Positions 25,876 through 37,471 of a stretch of DNA of 64,000 nucleotides are shown piece after piece; the first letter of the stretch is position 1, and every line of letters starts with the position of its first letter. The stretch is from Theobroma cacao. Its lineage: Eukaryota; Streptophyta; Magnoliopsida; Malvales; Malvaceae. The stretch is taken from NCBI RefSeq assembly GCF_000208745.1, contig NC_030852.1:26335471-26399470 (forward strand). The letters are read 5' to 3'. A program made the translations under genes and the position numbers. Below the pieces are notes generated by a model that made no database searches, was not told where the DNA came from, and saw only the letters and a program-made list of their open reading frames with translations.

Positions 25876-25885
25876 CTATAAATAG
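25876..25885 (+). promoter_or_regulatory. TATA box of the MIR169 gene
   Basis: CTATAAATAG lies 105 bases upstream of the mature miR169 sequence and about 65 bases before the base of the hairpin. This is the usual arrangement for a plant Pol II MIR gene, with transcription expected to start near 25910. Confidence 0.75.
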
Positions 25886-25948
25886 AGCTTTCTCAATGCT
25901 TGATTGTGCATATCCAACACCCAAGTAGCAAATTGAGGGAGGAAGAGC

Positions 25949-26124
25949 GGTCTTGTATGGAGATTAAGAGTCTTGTTGGGTAGCCAAGGATGACTTGCCT
26001 ATATCCAAAAAGGATTTTGAGGAAAGAAAAGCTGAATCTGATAAATCTCATCAGAGTCCTTTTAATGGTTTCTGGGCAGTCTCCTTTGGCTATCCTGACT
26101 GGCTCTTATCTTTCATGCTTGACC
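25949..26124 (+). ncRNA. MIR169: MIR169 microRNA precursor
   Basis: TAGCCAAGGATGACTTGCCT at 25981-26000 matches the conserved miR169 family, in the variant with 5' T and a TGCCTA end. The opposite arm at about 26075-26094 (GGGCAGTCTCCTTTGGCTA) pairs with it as the star strand, with small bulges. The stem continues below: 25950-25971 pairs with about 26101-26122 (CTCTTAATC/CTCTTATC, ATACAAGACC/ATGCTTGACC). The precursor is about 176 nt, with a loop of about 70 nt holding a secondary hairpin. The mature strand is on the 5' arm, as usual for MIR169. miR169 directs cleavage of NF-YA transcription-factor mRNAs and acts in drought, nitrogen and phosphate responses. No second MIR169 hairpin is visible nearby, although the family is often clustered. 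Confidence 0.92.
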
Positions 26125-28620
26125 TACATCTCTTCCATGCATAAAAAAAAAAAAAAAATCAATGCAAGTTCCTAGAAGTTTCCAAATATGTGTTATCTAA
26201 AAGCATGTACCATGCCCCCGTCAGGCATAAAAAGTATTGAGTTTGAGCTTCAAATTTTGCTTAGAGCCCTTATTTATTCGTTCTTTGAGGTGAATTGGGT
26301 GAAGGATATATGGGTAGGAAAAATTAATTATCAAGTGCTTTAATAGAGGTCTTTAATTTCAGTCTCATTAGTGATGGATGGTAACCTTGTGTCAGAATAA
26401 TGCCTACTGCTCACACTGCATTATACTCTTGTTTGCATAGTATGATTTAACCAAGGGATTGCTGTGGGGTTTAATAATGGGGTCCATTACTTAAAAAGGG
26501 CTTGAGATTCTTTTCGTTAATTATTATTTGCTTCTTATATTGCACTAAAAGAAGGCAAAAAGTCTTCGCAAAATTACTAATTAAGTTACATTCCTAGCAA
26601 CAATATGTATAAATAGTAATTAAACTACATTATTAGCTGTTGATGTGCTGCACTCTTACCCGCCTCCATGTCTCATGTCTACAAACTCGAACTTTTAGCA
26701 ATCACTAAATTGTCCACAGTAAATCGATTTTAAACTGGCTTAAGAAAGAGAGATTGGGAGGCAGAAGGGATCATCCCCCTCCCTTTATTTCAAATCATTT
26801 TTCATCTATTGAGGTTCAATATCTTGAGTCTGTGTTTGGTTTTTTGCAGGTAGCATATTCAAATCACGGTCTTCCATTGGGTATATATCTTTGCTGATTG
26901 AATTCCCAGAGGACAAATTTGAACGGGTAAACTCTTATTGGAACTTAATCTGTTGAATATGTCTAATCGTGTCGAATTTACTGATATTTTCTCCATTCAA
27001 TCATTTATCATGGTGACCCAAATTTCAGGCAGAGGTAAGGATTGTTCTTGCCATTTTCTAAATGTTGTTTCAGGCTTCATGTATTAGATATCCTCTTTAA
27101 ATATTTCTTATCCATATGACGAAACGACCTGTGGCCTACAAGCTAGCGTTTCCCTTATCTTTGGAGTAGAAGTGTCTTGTTCATTATTGGTTTTAGATGC
27201 TACTTTAACAAGAACCATAAACTGGATCACTGAAACAAAATGATTGCATGAGTGGTTCAGTTTCTTGCCATGTTTTACATAAAATAAAGTTAATTGGTCT
27301 AATGCTTGTTGAAAAAGGGCCAACTGAATTTATTGAAACTCGAAAGGACAATAAACTTTCAGATTTATAACATCATAATGAACTTATTGTGAGGGAGAGT
27401 TTTTCCTAGTAAAAAGGAAGTTTTTCTATAAATTTACTTCCTTCTCTGCTTCACTTTTCTTCCTTCCATTGTGCAGAGTTTATTGACAAATCATGGGCTT
27501 CAGGTTTCTGTCATCTCCATTGTTGTTCTGTTGGCCTACCTAGTTGCTTCACCACCTTCAAAACCAGCCGCTGCCAACTGCCAAGGGAAGCAAGAACTAG
27601 ATTTCACCTTGGAGACTGAAGGAGCCCATTTGTTTTCCAAAGAAGGGCCTCTGCTTTTTCGTAGAGTAGCTCTTGAGCTTGGGACCAGACCTTTCAAATT
27701 TGTTTCATTTAAGGTTTAACCAGAATATTTGATGTACACCTAACAATATTTATGAGTTACCATCGACCATTATTGAGCAACATTTTTTGTCCTAGGTTCA
27801 ACTTTATGGCATTTATTATCAGCTAACAAACAAAAAGGATAGCAGATAATGATTTTCCTAATCGGAAGCTTAGCAAATTCTCGGTTTGGCAAGGATTTGA
27901 ATAAGGTTCATGGCTTTTCGTTAACTGTGATTTATGTGTCTGAAACAACATCCAACTAACCTATTCTCTTAATAGAAATGTTGTTCTACTGCTTTTAATA
28001 TATATATTGGTTAATTAGGTGGGACAATTAAGCAGGAGACAAATGTAGGTTTTCGCTTTGGAAGCATATAGGGGTGCAAAGAGATTGAAATGTCGATATT
28101 TCCATCGTGGGACAGTGTGTTTTGCAGGTTAGGCATGTTCAATACAAAAAAATTTGGTGCATGGATAACCTTAATTAAATAAAGACAAGAGGATAAATTA
28201 TATATGATCTTGTATCTCTCACAAAGTCAAAGAACAAAGTTCAAAGGAAAAATAATCAGAAAAGGTCTGGCCCAGTCCATTAAAGGCCTTTTGCCCTTTG
28301 ATTAGAATTTTCTTAACCTAAACCCATTATATTTAGTCGAGAAAATTCCTCTTGCCGCGATTTTCCCTTGTTTTCTACAAAACAAGCGAATCGTCCATCT
28401 CTCAAAACCAGAAGTCAAAATTCTTTTCTTTCTTTCTTTTTAATGTTTGGAAGTTGAAAATTATATCGTGGAAGAGAGACTGGTCAATTCAATTCTCTCT
28501 CTCTCTCCCTCCTGGTGAAGTTCTTCTTTGAATCTCTGTGATCTCATTTTCTCTCTCATTTCAAGCATAAATTAATAAATAAAATCTTTAAAAATTCTCA
28601 TTTCCAGATCTAAATTATAG
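26125..28620. other. Downstream of MIR169 and upstream of LCB2
   Basis: An ORF at 27471-27719 (plus, 82 codons) contains a hydrophobic segment (SVISIVVLLAYLVA) and is preceded by an acceptor-like TTGTGCAG. I recognise no family and would not call it a gene. It could be part of a spliced primary transcript. A CT microsatellite at about 28494-28507 belongs to the LCB2 promoter or leader. Confidence 0.4.
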
Positions 28621-28700
28621 TTTGGTTTCCCCTTAATTTGGTGAAGAGAGATAAAAAGAGAAAGGAGACAGAGAGATTAAAAAAGCTTCGAAAGGAAAAA

Positions 28701-31700
28701 ATGATCACAATTCCGTATTTGACCGCTTTAACCACCTACTTCAGCTATGGCCTTCTCTTCGCGTTTGGCCAATTCCGTGATTTCTTCAGGAAAATCTTTG
28801 ATTGGTGGCATGCCAGCAATCTCCAGGTTCTTTTTTTTTTCTTTCTTATTATTTGTTTTTCATTTTTTAGAATAATAGTATCGCCATTATCAGAATATAT
28901 TTTGTTTGAAAATTGCGTTGATAGAAGAGAGTTGCGTGACGATTTTTTTTTTTTGGTATTATGTAGGGATATGCTCCGATCTGTTTAGGACTTGAAGATT
29001 TCTACTTTCGACGCTTGTATCATCGCATTCAGGTATTTTCTTTTTCTTAAATGATTTCTTGATTCATTTAAGTTTCCTGGAGATGTCTGAAGACAAATTA
29101 TCAAATTAAGCTTTAATAGAGATAATTTCACTCGAGAAATTAAATGCTTGAATCCTAAGTTTGGTTCCTAATCGTAATTTATTAATCCGTTATGCGTAGA
29201 AGCACTTAAATGTTGTTCATTTTGTATCTTTGAAGATCAAGGTAGCTCCATTTTGATCCTAGACGGTCTTTTGTGCAATTTCTTCCTATGTAACTTGTAC
29301 ATGACTGTCTGTTGCGTAATAATGCTGGTAACATGTTTTAAATTTTCACCTCTGTAGGATTGTTTTGGAAGACCGATATCAAGTGCTCCTGATGCATGGT
29401 TTGATGTTGTTGAGCCCTACTCCAATGACAATAATAAAACAATGAAGTGAGTCCTCTGTTATGCTTTCACTTTTCAATCCTATGTCAAGCTCACTTTCAT
29501 TTATTCTACAACAGTTTTCTGTATATTCTGACTTTGTCTTGTTATTGCATTTACACAATATTCAAAAGAAAATTTGGCATCTGATCATTGCTCACTTCTT
29601 AGGTGAATGATTGAGATAAAAAGCTTGATTGCTAAATATTGATGTCACAAGCTTATGTTGATTAATTTTCCTGATTTGCATCTCTTACAGGCGAACTGAC
29701 AAGATAAATAGGTGTCTGAACTTGGGATCATACAATTATCTTGGCTTTGCGGCATCTGATGAATATTGCACACCCCGTGTAATTGATTCATTAAATAGAT
29801 TTTCAGCAAGTACCTGTAGTACTCGCGTTGATGGAGGTGTACTTTTTAATTCTGCCTTGCAGTCCATCTGGTTACATTCCTGGTTATCTGAAATCGTCCA
29901 CTGCCTTTTCCCCACCAGGAACTACGACAGTGCATAAAGAACTGGAGGAATGTGTTGCAAACTTTGTTGGGAAGCCAGCTGCTATAGTCTTTGGCATGGG
30001 CTATGTGACAAACTCTGCTATCCTTCCTGTCCTAATGGGAAAGGTATGAACTCAATGGTAGCATGAGCGTTCTTCATGTAAAATGTTTATATCTAAACTT
30101 TTTTTTGGTCATTGCTCTGTGACTATTGTCATTGTTATTTTTCTTTGCATGTATCTACAGGGAGGGTTGATTATTAGTGATTCATTAAACCACAACTCAA
30201 TTGTCAATGGTGCTCGAGGCTCAGGAGCTACTATCCGAGTTTTTCAACATAATAGTAAGTTGTATGTGGTATTTTAAACTGAATTAATTAATTAACTGAC
30301 TTATCACTATGCTGATATAAATAAATCACTTTTGTCTTTTTAATTGTAGCACCTTCTCATTTGGAGAAAGTTCTCAGAGAACAAATCGCTGAGGGACAGC
30401 CCAGGACACATAGACCGTGGAAGAAGATAATTGTTGTTGTGGAGGGTATTTATAGTATGGAAGGCGAACTTTGTAAACTTCCTGAGATTGTTGCAATATG
30501 CAAGAAGTATAAGGTGATGCAGTTAATATAATAATCATGTTCTCCTGATAATTCATTCTGGGTTGTCCTAAAAGTAATCTGCCCTTGTCTTTTTTTTTTT
30601 GGCGCTTGGTTAATGATCAAGTAATAATGGGAAAGAAAAGAAAAATCATTGTAACAACTGCTAAAAGCTAAATGAGGTTGAGTTACCTTAACCCATAAAC
30701 ATGAATACTATGTATGTCTTGTTTTCTAATGATTTCCTCTCATTTTTTTTTTTTTCCAACAACTTTATAATGTATTTTCAGCCATAATGTTTTATTTCTT
30801 TAACTGAAAGTTGTGTCTATTTCCCATTTGTTTCAGGCATATGTTTATTTGGACGAGGCTCACAGCATTGGGGCAGTTGGGAAAACAGGAAGAGGAGTAT
30901 GTGAGCTCTTAGGAGTGGATACTGCTGATGTGGATATCATGATGGGAACTTTTACAAAATCTTTTGGGTCTTGTGGTGGTTATATTGCTGGATCCAAGGT
31001 TTGTTGCTTTTGCTAATCGCTAACTTTCCTGGATCTTTTAAAGTCGCCTTGCACTGTTGTCATTTTTGTAATGTTCCATTTGTAGTTTAGCTTGATATGT
31101 CTGGTATCAGTTACTGGAGGGTTTCTATAGTGTGATGATGGCTGGTGATTTCTTTGATTGGGTGTGAAAATGCTGGATTGGATTAAAAGATATATATGTT
31201 GATATGCAATATAAGTCTAGGTGGATAGAGTAGAGCTTAGGTTTGCTGTTTGTCCCCCGTGATTATGTATAGGACTGGGTGGACTGTTCTTGCTGCTGCT
31301 TTTGTTCTTTTGAGGCAGGGATGATTCTTTTGAATGCCTGATCATGGGTCCATTACAGGGGCTATTGGTAAAATATGCCCAGTCATAAGGGAGGTATGTT
31401 GACCAATATCCTCTGTTTTTTAAGTTCATGTTCTGTGGCCTGTGTTCCCACAAAGGGATTTCCTGCTCCCTTATTTTAATGAATTCCTTTTCTCTGCTCT
31501 TCAAGAGAAAAAAAAAGTTTAGCTTGGTTCTGTCGATCATCCTTCTACAAATCTTGTAACTAACTTGTTCCCATGTCAATTTCAGGAACTTATACAATAT
31601 CTCAAGTACACTTGTCCTGCTCATCTATATGCAACATCAATATCGCCTCCAGCTGCACGGCAAATTATATCTGCAATAAAGGTTATTCTTGGAGAGGATG

Positions 31701-33184
31701 GTTCTAGTAGAGGTATGATGTTTTCTCCTTCTAAGACTGTTGAACTTCCATTGTGATTTCACATTTGGATCTTCAAATCTTTTTGTCATGACTTGAGGCT
31801 TTTTTGTGTAATATTTAGGGGCTCAAAAACTTGCAAGGATACGTGAGAATAGCAACTTTTTCAGGTCAGAGCTGCAAAAGATGGGATTTGAGGTTCTTGG
31901 AGATAATGATTCTACTGTGATGCCTATAATGCTTTACAATCCAGCAAAGATCCCGGCATTTTCCCGAGAGTGCCTCAAACAAAATGTGAGATTAAAGCCA
32001 ATTTCAGCTGTCCTTTTAACTTATTTGGACAGTATAGTTCTGCCATTCATCATATTTATTTTCACAGTGCATGTATCTCTCTGTCTAGTGTGTACTGACC
32101 AGTTGCTGAAAATGTAATCATGCTGTATCAGATTGCTGTTGTTACAGTTGCTTTCCCTGCCACCCCACTACTTTTGGCCAGGGCACGTATCTGTATATCT
32201 GCCGCACATACTAAGGAAGACCTTCTTAAAGCCTTGGAGGTAATTATTGGCTCTCTGCTTCCTTCTGCCCTACTCTATTGCCTTGGTTTAGACCTAGCAA
32301 TTCGTATTTTCGTGTCTTAAACGTGTCAGACACGTTTAGACACACGTTAACGTTAAACACGAACACAACACGTTTAATATTCGTGTCTTAAATTTAAAAC
32401 ACGTATACGTATACATTTAATACACGTGTAACACGATACAAAACGATTTACACGTTTTATACGTTTATTAAACGTGTCAATATACGATAGGACACGATTA
32501 AAAATACATTTAACATGATTAACACGTTTAACATGATTAAATAAAAATATTTATAATTAAATATAATTTTATTATTTAAATTTAAAATTTATAATTATAA
32601 AAATAATTATAAAAAATAATAATAATATCAAATATAATAAAATTTAATATAAATAATATACATAAAATTCATTATTATATATAAAGTTAAAATACACATC
32701 AAATAATTATTAAAAATTATTTATATAAAATTAAAATAGTTTTTAACTTTTAATGTTTAATAGGGTAATAAACATGTCATGTATACACGTTTAAACACGT
32801 ATATATGTTTAAACACGATAACACAATTAAGTAAACGTGTTTGACACGTTAAGATACGAAAATTTTCGTGTCTTAACGTGTCAGACACGATTAGACACGA
32901 AACACGTTAAGGGTAAACTCAAAACTTGTTTAATCCGTGTCTTTTTGCGTCGTGTTAACGTGTCGTGTTCAAAAATATCAGGTCTACCTTGATTATAATG
33001 TGGATTAGAAACTGCTACTGGAGTGATCAATTAGTGTGCACAAGGTGATGGTTTCAAGGGTTAATTGTAATTGCTTTCTTCATGACAGGTTATCAGTGAG
33101 GTCGGGGATATGGTGGGCATAAAATACTTCCCTGCAGAGCCTAAGAAACTGGAGCAGGGGAAAGACACAATCAAGTTGGAGTGA
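28701..33184 (+). CDS. LCB2: Serine palmitoyltransferase catalytic subunit LCB2
   Basis: Twelve exons (28701-28826, 28967-29032, 29358-29446, 29691-29836, 29919-30043, 30161-30254, 30350-30513, 30837-30998, 31586-31712, 31819-31985, 32132-32239, 33089-33184) join to 489 aa, the length I recall for Arabidopsis LCB2. With LCB1 in the ER membrane, LCB2 condenses serine and palmitoyl-CoA to 3-ketosphinganine, the first step of sphingolipid synthesis. A membrane helix lies near residues 4-24. Fold-type-I PLP signatures are STRVDGG, the DEAHS motif around residues 276-280, and GTFTKSFG with the PLP-binding lysine at about 311. The ATG used follows purine-rich leader sequence. The last intron (32240-33088) carries a hAT element. 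Intron 4 is only 82 bp. Confidence 0.97.
32289..32986. mobile_element. Non-autonomous hAT element in the last LCB2 intron (698 bp)
   Basis: The ends are TAGACCT and AGGTCTA (perfect 7-bp inverted repeats), with imperfect pairing continuing inward. They are flanked by CCTTGGTT (32281-32288) and CCTTGATT (32987-32994), an 8-bp duplication with one mismatch, diagnostic of hAT. Both subterminal regions are dense in CGTGTC/GACACG motifs in both orientations and can fold back on each other. The middle (about 32540-32750) is almost pure A/T. There is no transposase ORF. It makes this intron 849 bp long without touching the splice sites. Confidence 0.85.
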
Positions 33185-34454
33185 AAGGTTGAAAAGTTGC
33201 TTGGAATTGCTTCCCGTCTGTAGATTTTATCTAACAAGTGATTCTTCTTCAGCGGTCACTCGTTTGTAGTCCCAATAGCCCCGGTATCCTAAGGTTCCTA
33301 CGTTTTGTGGTTTGCGCATGATATTCTTGGGATTTTCGCTACTTAATGTATAGGTGCTAATTTAATTCATTTCATTGTATGATCATTTTCTCCTTCCCAA
33401 CCCGCGACAAGTCTCATCTTTGAAGTAGAAATAGGAGACCTCAAGACAACGAAAACAGGCTTCACCATCAACTTCTACATTATCAGCAAACTTTTCCAAT
33501 TTTTCTTTCTATAGAAAATATTTTGACAGAGTATCGGTCTCTTGTCCCTCTCATCATACATTGCTCATTCTTTCTTTTATCTGAAGAAAGATGCTAGGTT
33601 CGCATCACACGAATAAGGGAGCAAGTTAACCCCCGAGTCATTTGCAACTTAAAACACAGTTGGCCACGCAGATCAAGCCAATATCTAGTAATCCATAAAT
33701 TACGGACAGGTCAAGGTCAAGGTCAGTCAACCATTGACAGTGTGTAAGCGAAAGATATTGGCTAAAATGCAGTCGAGTTGAGAGTGTAATCGAATCATTA
33801 AATAAACTAAGAAAAATCATCATCTGCCAAAAGAATAATTTAGATGATTATGATCGGCTCACTAACAAATTTACAGCAAATTTTATTACATGCACAAGCA
33901 CATGAAGAAGGAAATTCCTTTGAGGCAAGAATTTTGTTACTGGACTCGAGAAACATTGATGCACGGCGTCTCCTTTCATGTTTTGGCTAGCCTCAGCCTA
34001 CTCCATTCATTGGCTCCCATTGGCACTTGCGTACAATTGGAGCTATACTACTTTGCCAAGCCACTATGCAGGAACCAGTTTTAACACTGCCTCACCAAGA
34101 TGGAGATTTATGGACAATTTCCTGTCAACACATAATCCTTATATGTTTATGTTTTTTATATATGCTACAACAATGCCAGAACCATTCATGCCTGCATCTC
34201 ATTCCCAATTCTAGACAATTGCACATGAAAGAACCCAATGAATATAACAAGAAACAATCATGCATATGCTCCTAAAACAGATCCACCAAAACTGGATTTG
34301 GCTTTAATTAATTCAAATCATGAGCTATATGCTTGACAAATCCCTCAATATGGGCAGCTACATCACACTGGCAAACAATTCATCATAGAAGAACAATAAG
34401 CATGAGAGGTTGGACTTCAAAGTCCAGGGATAATTCACACAACTATAAATATAA
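33185..34454. other. LCB2 3' UTR and intergenic sequence
   Basis: The first 200-250 bases are the likely 3' UTR of LCB2. The remainder shows no gene. ORFs at 33890-34275 are short and overlap one another in different frames. Confidence 0.45.
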
Positions 34455-34463
34455 AATTATCAA

Positions 34464-36073
34464 GGGTAAATACTCGTACCTCCCTAACTTTAGATCATAA
34501 TTCACCCTAGATTCATCAGTATTGAAAATGAACACTTCACCCCAATAATATATATATATATCATTAGACATATACATCCTACCGTTAATGTTTTTGGCTT
34601 TTCAATAATACGTCACAAACTTTATAACCATTTTACCCTTCTGTGTACTGTTCATCTTCTCCAATGGAAATACAATTCTCATGGAATTTGTACCAGGACT
34701 TAGCTTCCATTGGGCATCTAATATCTCAAGACTCAATTGATATCTCAAGACTCAATTGATATCTCAAGACTCAGTTGGATATTCATCCTTCAACCAGAAT
34801 TATCATTAAAATCAAACCACAAATGCAATTTGATGAGACCTCAATTATCGGACAAATCAAACCAACAAGAACAAGAACAATGACTAAAACAATTGAATCA
34901 ACCAAACAAATCCCCCAACCCAAACTCGTAATCCCACTCTCCAAAAACCAAAACCCCAGATTTTCAGAGTCTTTCATTTTCCCACAGTTAAAACTTTAAA
35001 TCAACCCAACAACAATGACTTTTTTTTTTAAAGCTGGGTATGTATTGCTATAAAAATAATTACCAAAAATGTCTACTGGAAGAAAGATACATAATAAATT
35101 CTTCACCTCAACACTGGACAATACAAACTCAGTATCACAACCAGAACAACATTTTGCCTTATCAGTCCTCTATACAAAAACTCAACCTACCATACACCCA
35201 AAAACCCAGATCAAAACAAAAGCATAGTCCCGAGATTAACCTAAAACCAACAATAATGAATATCTAAGTAGCTGTTGTTGCTCTTTTTCAAGTAACCGGA
35301 AAAAGAGGGACAAGCCTAGACTCTGAATCTCACTTCATAGATGTCGGTGACAGATGTTAAGTGCCAAAGAAGGGAAGTCAAGAATGCTAGGGGAAAGTTT
35401 TTCAGGTTTTCGGAGATAAAACCCAGAATTGTATGAGCCAAAATTTGGGTTCAACAATTTGGTCTTGAGGTTCTTGGGAAAGCTTCTTCGCTTGTAAAGC
35501 CTGAACCCAGAATTTTACTTGTTTTTGGGATGGATTTGATGGGAGGGATGTGGGTTAGGTTCAGAATGTGGGTTCTTGGCAGTAGTGGGTTAGTGCTTAA
35601 TCAAAGTGTTGCCAAATGTTTTGCTTGATTACCCGAAGCTTTGAAGTTAACTAACAAATTGGTAGAAAATCCTTGATAGAAATATATAAAGAAATGCTGC
35701 AGAGTCTTGTCAACCATTCTAAACAAACAAAATGATTGCTCCAAAACACAACACAACAATTTAACTAAGTTAATAAAATCAAAGTGAAAATCCAAAGTCA
35801 CTCAAGTTTAATACTTCGTCTGGCATCTAAATGGTTACTCTTGTAACAAAAAAAAAAACTGCAGAATTGGTTCTTCCAAGAAGAACAAGAGAGTTTGAAA
35901 GTTCAAGGTGAATTTTTTTGACATTTTTAACTTTTTAATTTTATGGGTATTTTAGTAATTTTATAAAATCCGTTAACGGTATTTAAGATTTTGGGGCGGA
36001 GTGTCCATTTTTAATACTAATGGACCTGGAGTGAATTATGATAAAAAGTTGGGGAGGTAGGAGTAATTTACCC
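34464..36073. mobile_element. Mutator-like element (non-autonomous MULE, 1,610 bp)
   Basis: The two ends form imperfect inverted repeats of about 82 bp, beginning GGGTAAATACTCGTACCTCCC on the left and GGGTAAATTACTCCTACCTCCC read inward on the right, both ending in an ACCCCAA/GCCCCAA-type block. A perfect 9-bp target-site duplication AATTATCAA flanks it (34455-34463 and 36074-36082), the hallmark of Mutator elements. The 1.4-kb interior has no transposase. It contains a 19-bp triple tandem repeat at 34721 and non-repetitive sequence of unknown origin, with short ORFs at 34775-34999 and 35040-35267. Confidence 0.88.
34721..34777 (+). repeat. Three tandem copies of a 19-bp unit inside the MULE
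   Basis: The unit ATATCTCAAGACTCAATTG starts at 34721, 34740 and 34759. The third copy differs by one base (CAGTTG). Confidence 0.9.
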
Positions 36074-36082
36074 AATTATCAA

Positions 36083-37471
36083 TGATCTATTCAGAAAAAG
36101 TTTCAGAAAGAGGTAGGACTTGGATTTCCTTCTCACCCCAACAATAGCTTAAAACTCAATTTCTTAATATTTAACACATATGCACATGACCACATAAGCT
36201 AAGTTCTTCAAGATTACTCTTCTCTTCGGTAATACCTATCCTCAATTCATCAAGTCACGCAATACAAAAATACAATAGAGTTAAAGAAGCACTTGGACAT
36301 GTAATCCCTTCTGCACCAACTCCTATTTTGTTTGTTTGTTTTTTCTTTCCCTCCATCTTGCCAAGTTCTTTAATAACTAGAATATACTTGACAAAATCAC
36401 TAAGTAATGTGAGGGACTTAATGGAATACAAAAAATATATTAACTCATGTAGCATACAAAAATGGCTACACCTTTTTCTCAGACTCACTGTTTCAGAAGC
36501 ACATATATTAGCAAGGCGTGCCCAGGACAAGAGAGAAGGAAAAATTTCTAATGGTCAAATTAGAAGCAGATATCCATACCACAAAGAAAAATTATGATGT
36601 CTTCTGCATATTGAAACCTTCAAGAATATGAGCATTGGGAATGAATGTTGAGGTGACTGGCACTAGGTATCTGATTGCAGCAACTAAACATTTACATTAC
36701 CATGATAAAACAAAAGCCCACTAAACACCAAAGGGCAATTCAGGCAAACAGAAACTCAAACGTCATCATTGATCCTAAAACACAATTTGCATAGTGAGAG
36801 GTAACCTCTGGATGACTAAGATAAAGTACTTTAGATGTTAATACATATATTCCCAAAGAGATGCACAAAGAGCACAAAACTAACAGATGGAGTGCAAATA
36901 TCTACAGCCAGTCCATAGTAATTCAAAATAAACAGTTACAAGAGTTTCCTCTTAACAACTTCTTAAAATAAGAGTCTTCAATAACCAGAGTAAAGAAACA
37001 CCTCTTGAGTGATAGCTGCAACTGTCAGTATGAATTCACCATGATAATCACAATACAAAGCAGTTCCATATTATCTAATTGTGAGAATAATTTCCATTTC
37101 ATAATCATAACGAATGAGAAAACCATAAGAATATGCTTGAAATTGCCTTATTTTGTTAAGCACTTTCCTTTAACCAAAAGAAAAGCTGATATTCCCTCTT
37201 TGTTTTTCATTAAGGTTCTCAACAATAGTAAGCACTACTTTAACGAAAGCACCATAAGCACAATGCACTGCAAAAAATCTGCACCAGACTAAAATTCATA
37301 TAGTGCAACATAAAAAGAAAAAAAAAAACACTAACAAAGGAACCTACTCATTCTCCTACCACCACTACATTAAAAGAAAGGTAACATAAAAGCTAATAAG
37401 GTTCAAACTCTTACATTGCCATGGCTGATAAGTTTCTCCTTTCAAAAACCCTATAACCATCATGAAAAACC
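36083..37471. other. Intergenic, 3' side of the SAM gene
   Basis: No gene is supported. Overlapping plus- and minus-strand ORFs at 36255-36597 resemble nothing I know. The segment next to 37471 is the likely 3' UTR of the minus-strand SAM gene. Confidence 0.45.

Noticed and set aside
27471..27719. 82-codon ORF with a hydrophobic segment
   Set aside because: No family recognised and no supporting flanking exons; recorded only under the intergenic entry.
28068..28085. TAGGGGTGCAAAG, which resembles a hAT terminal repeat
   Set aside because: No matching inverted end or 8-bp duplication was found within a few kilobases.
28638..28700. N-terminal extension of LCB2 (lysine/arginine-rich)
   Set aside because: The extension starts at a non-ATG codon; the ATG at 28701 gives the exact family length and N-terminus.
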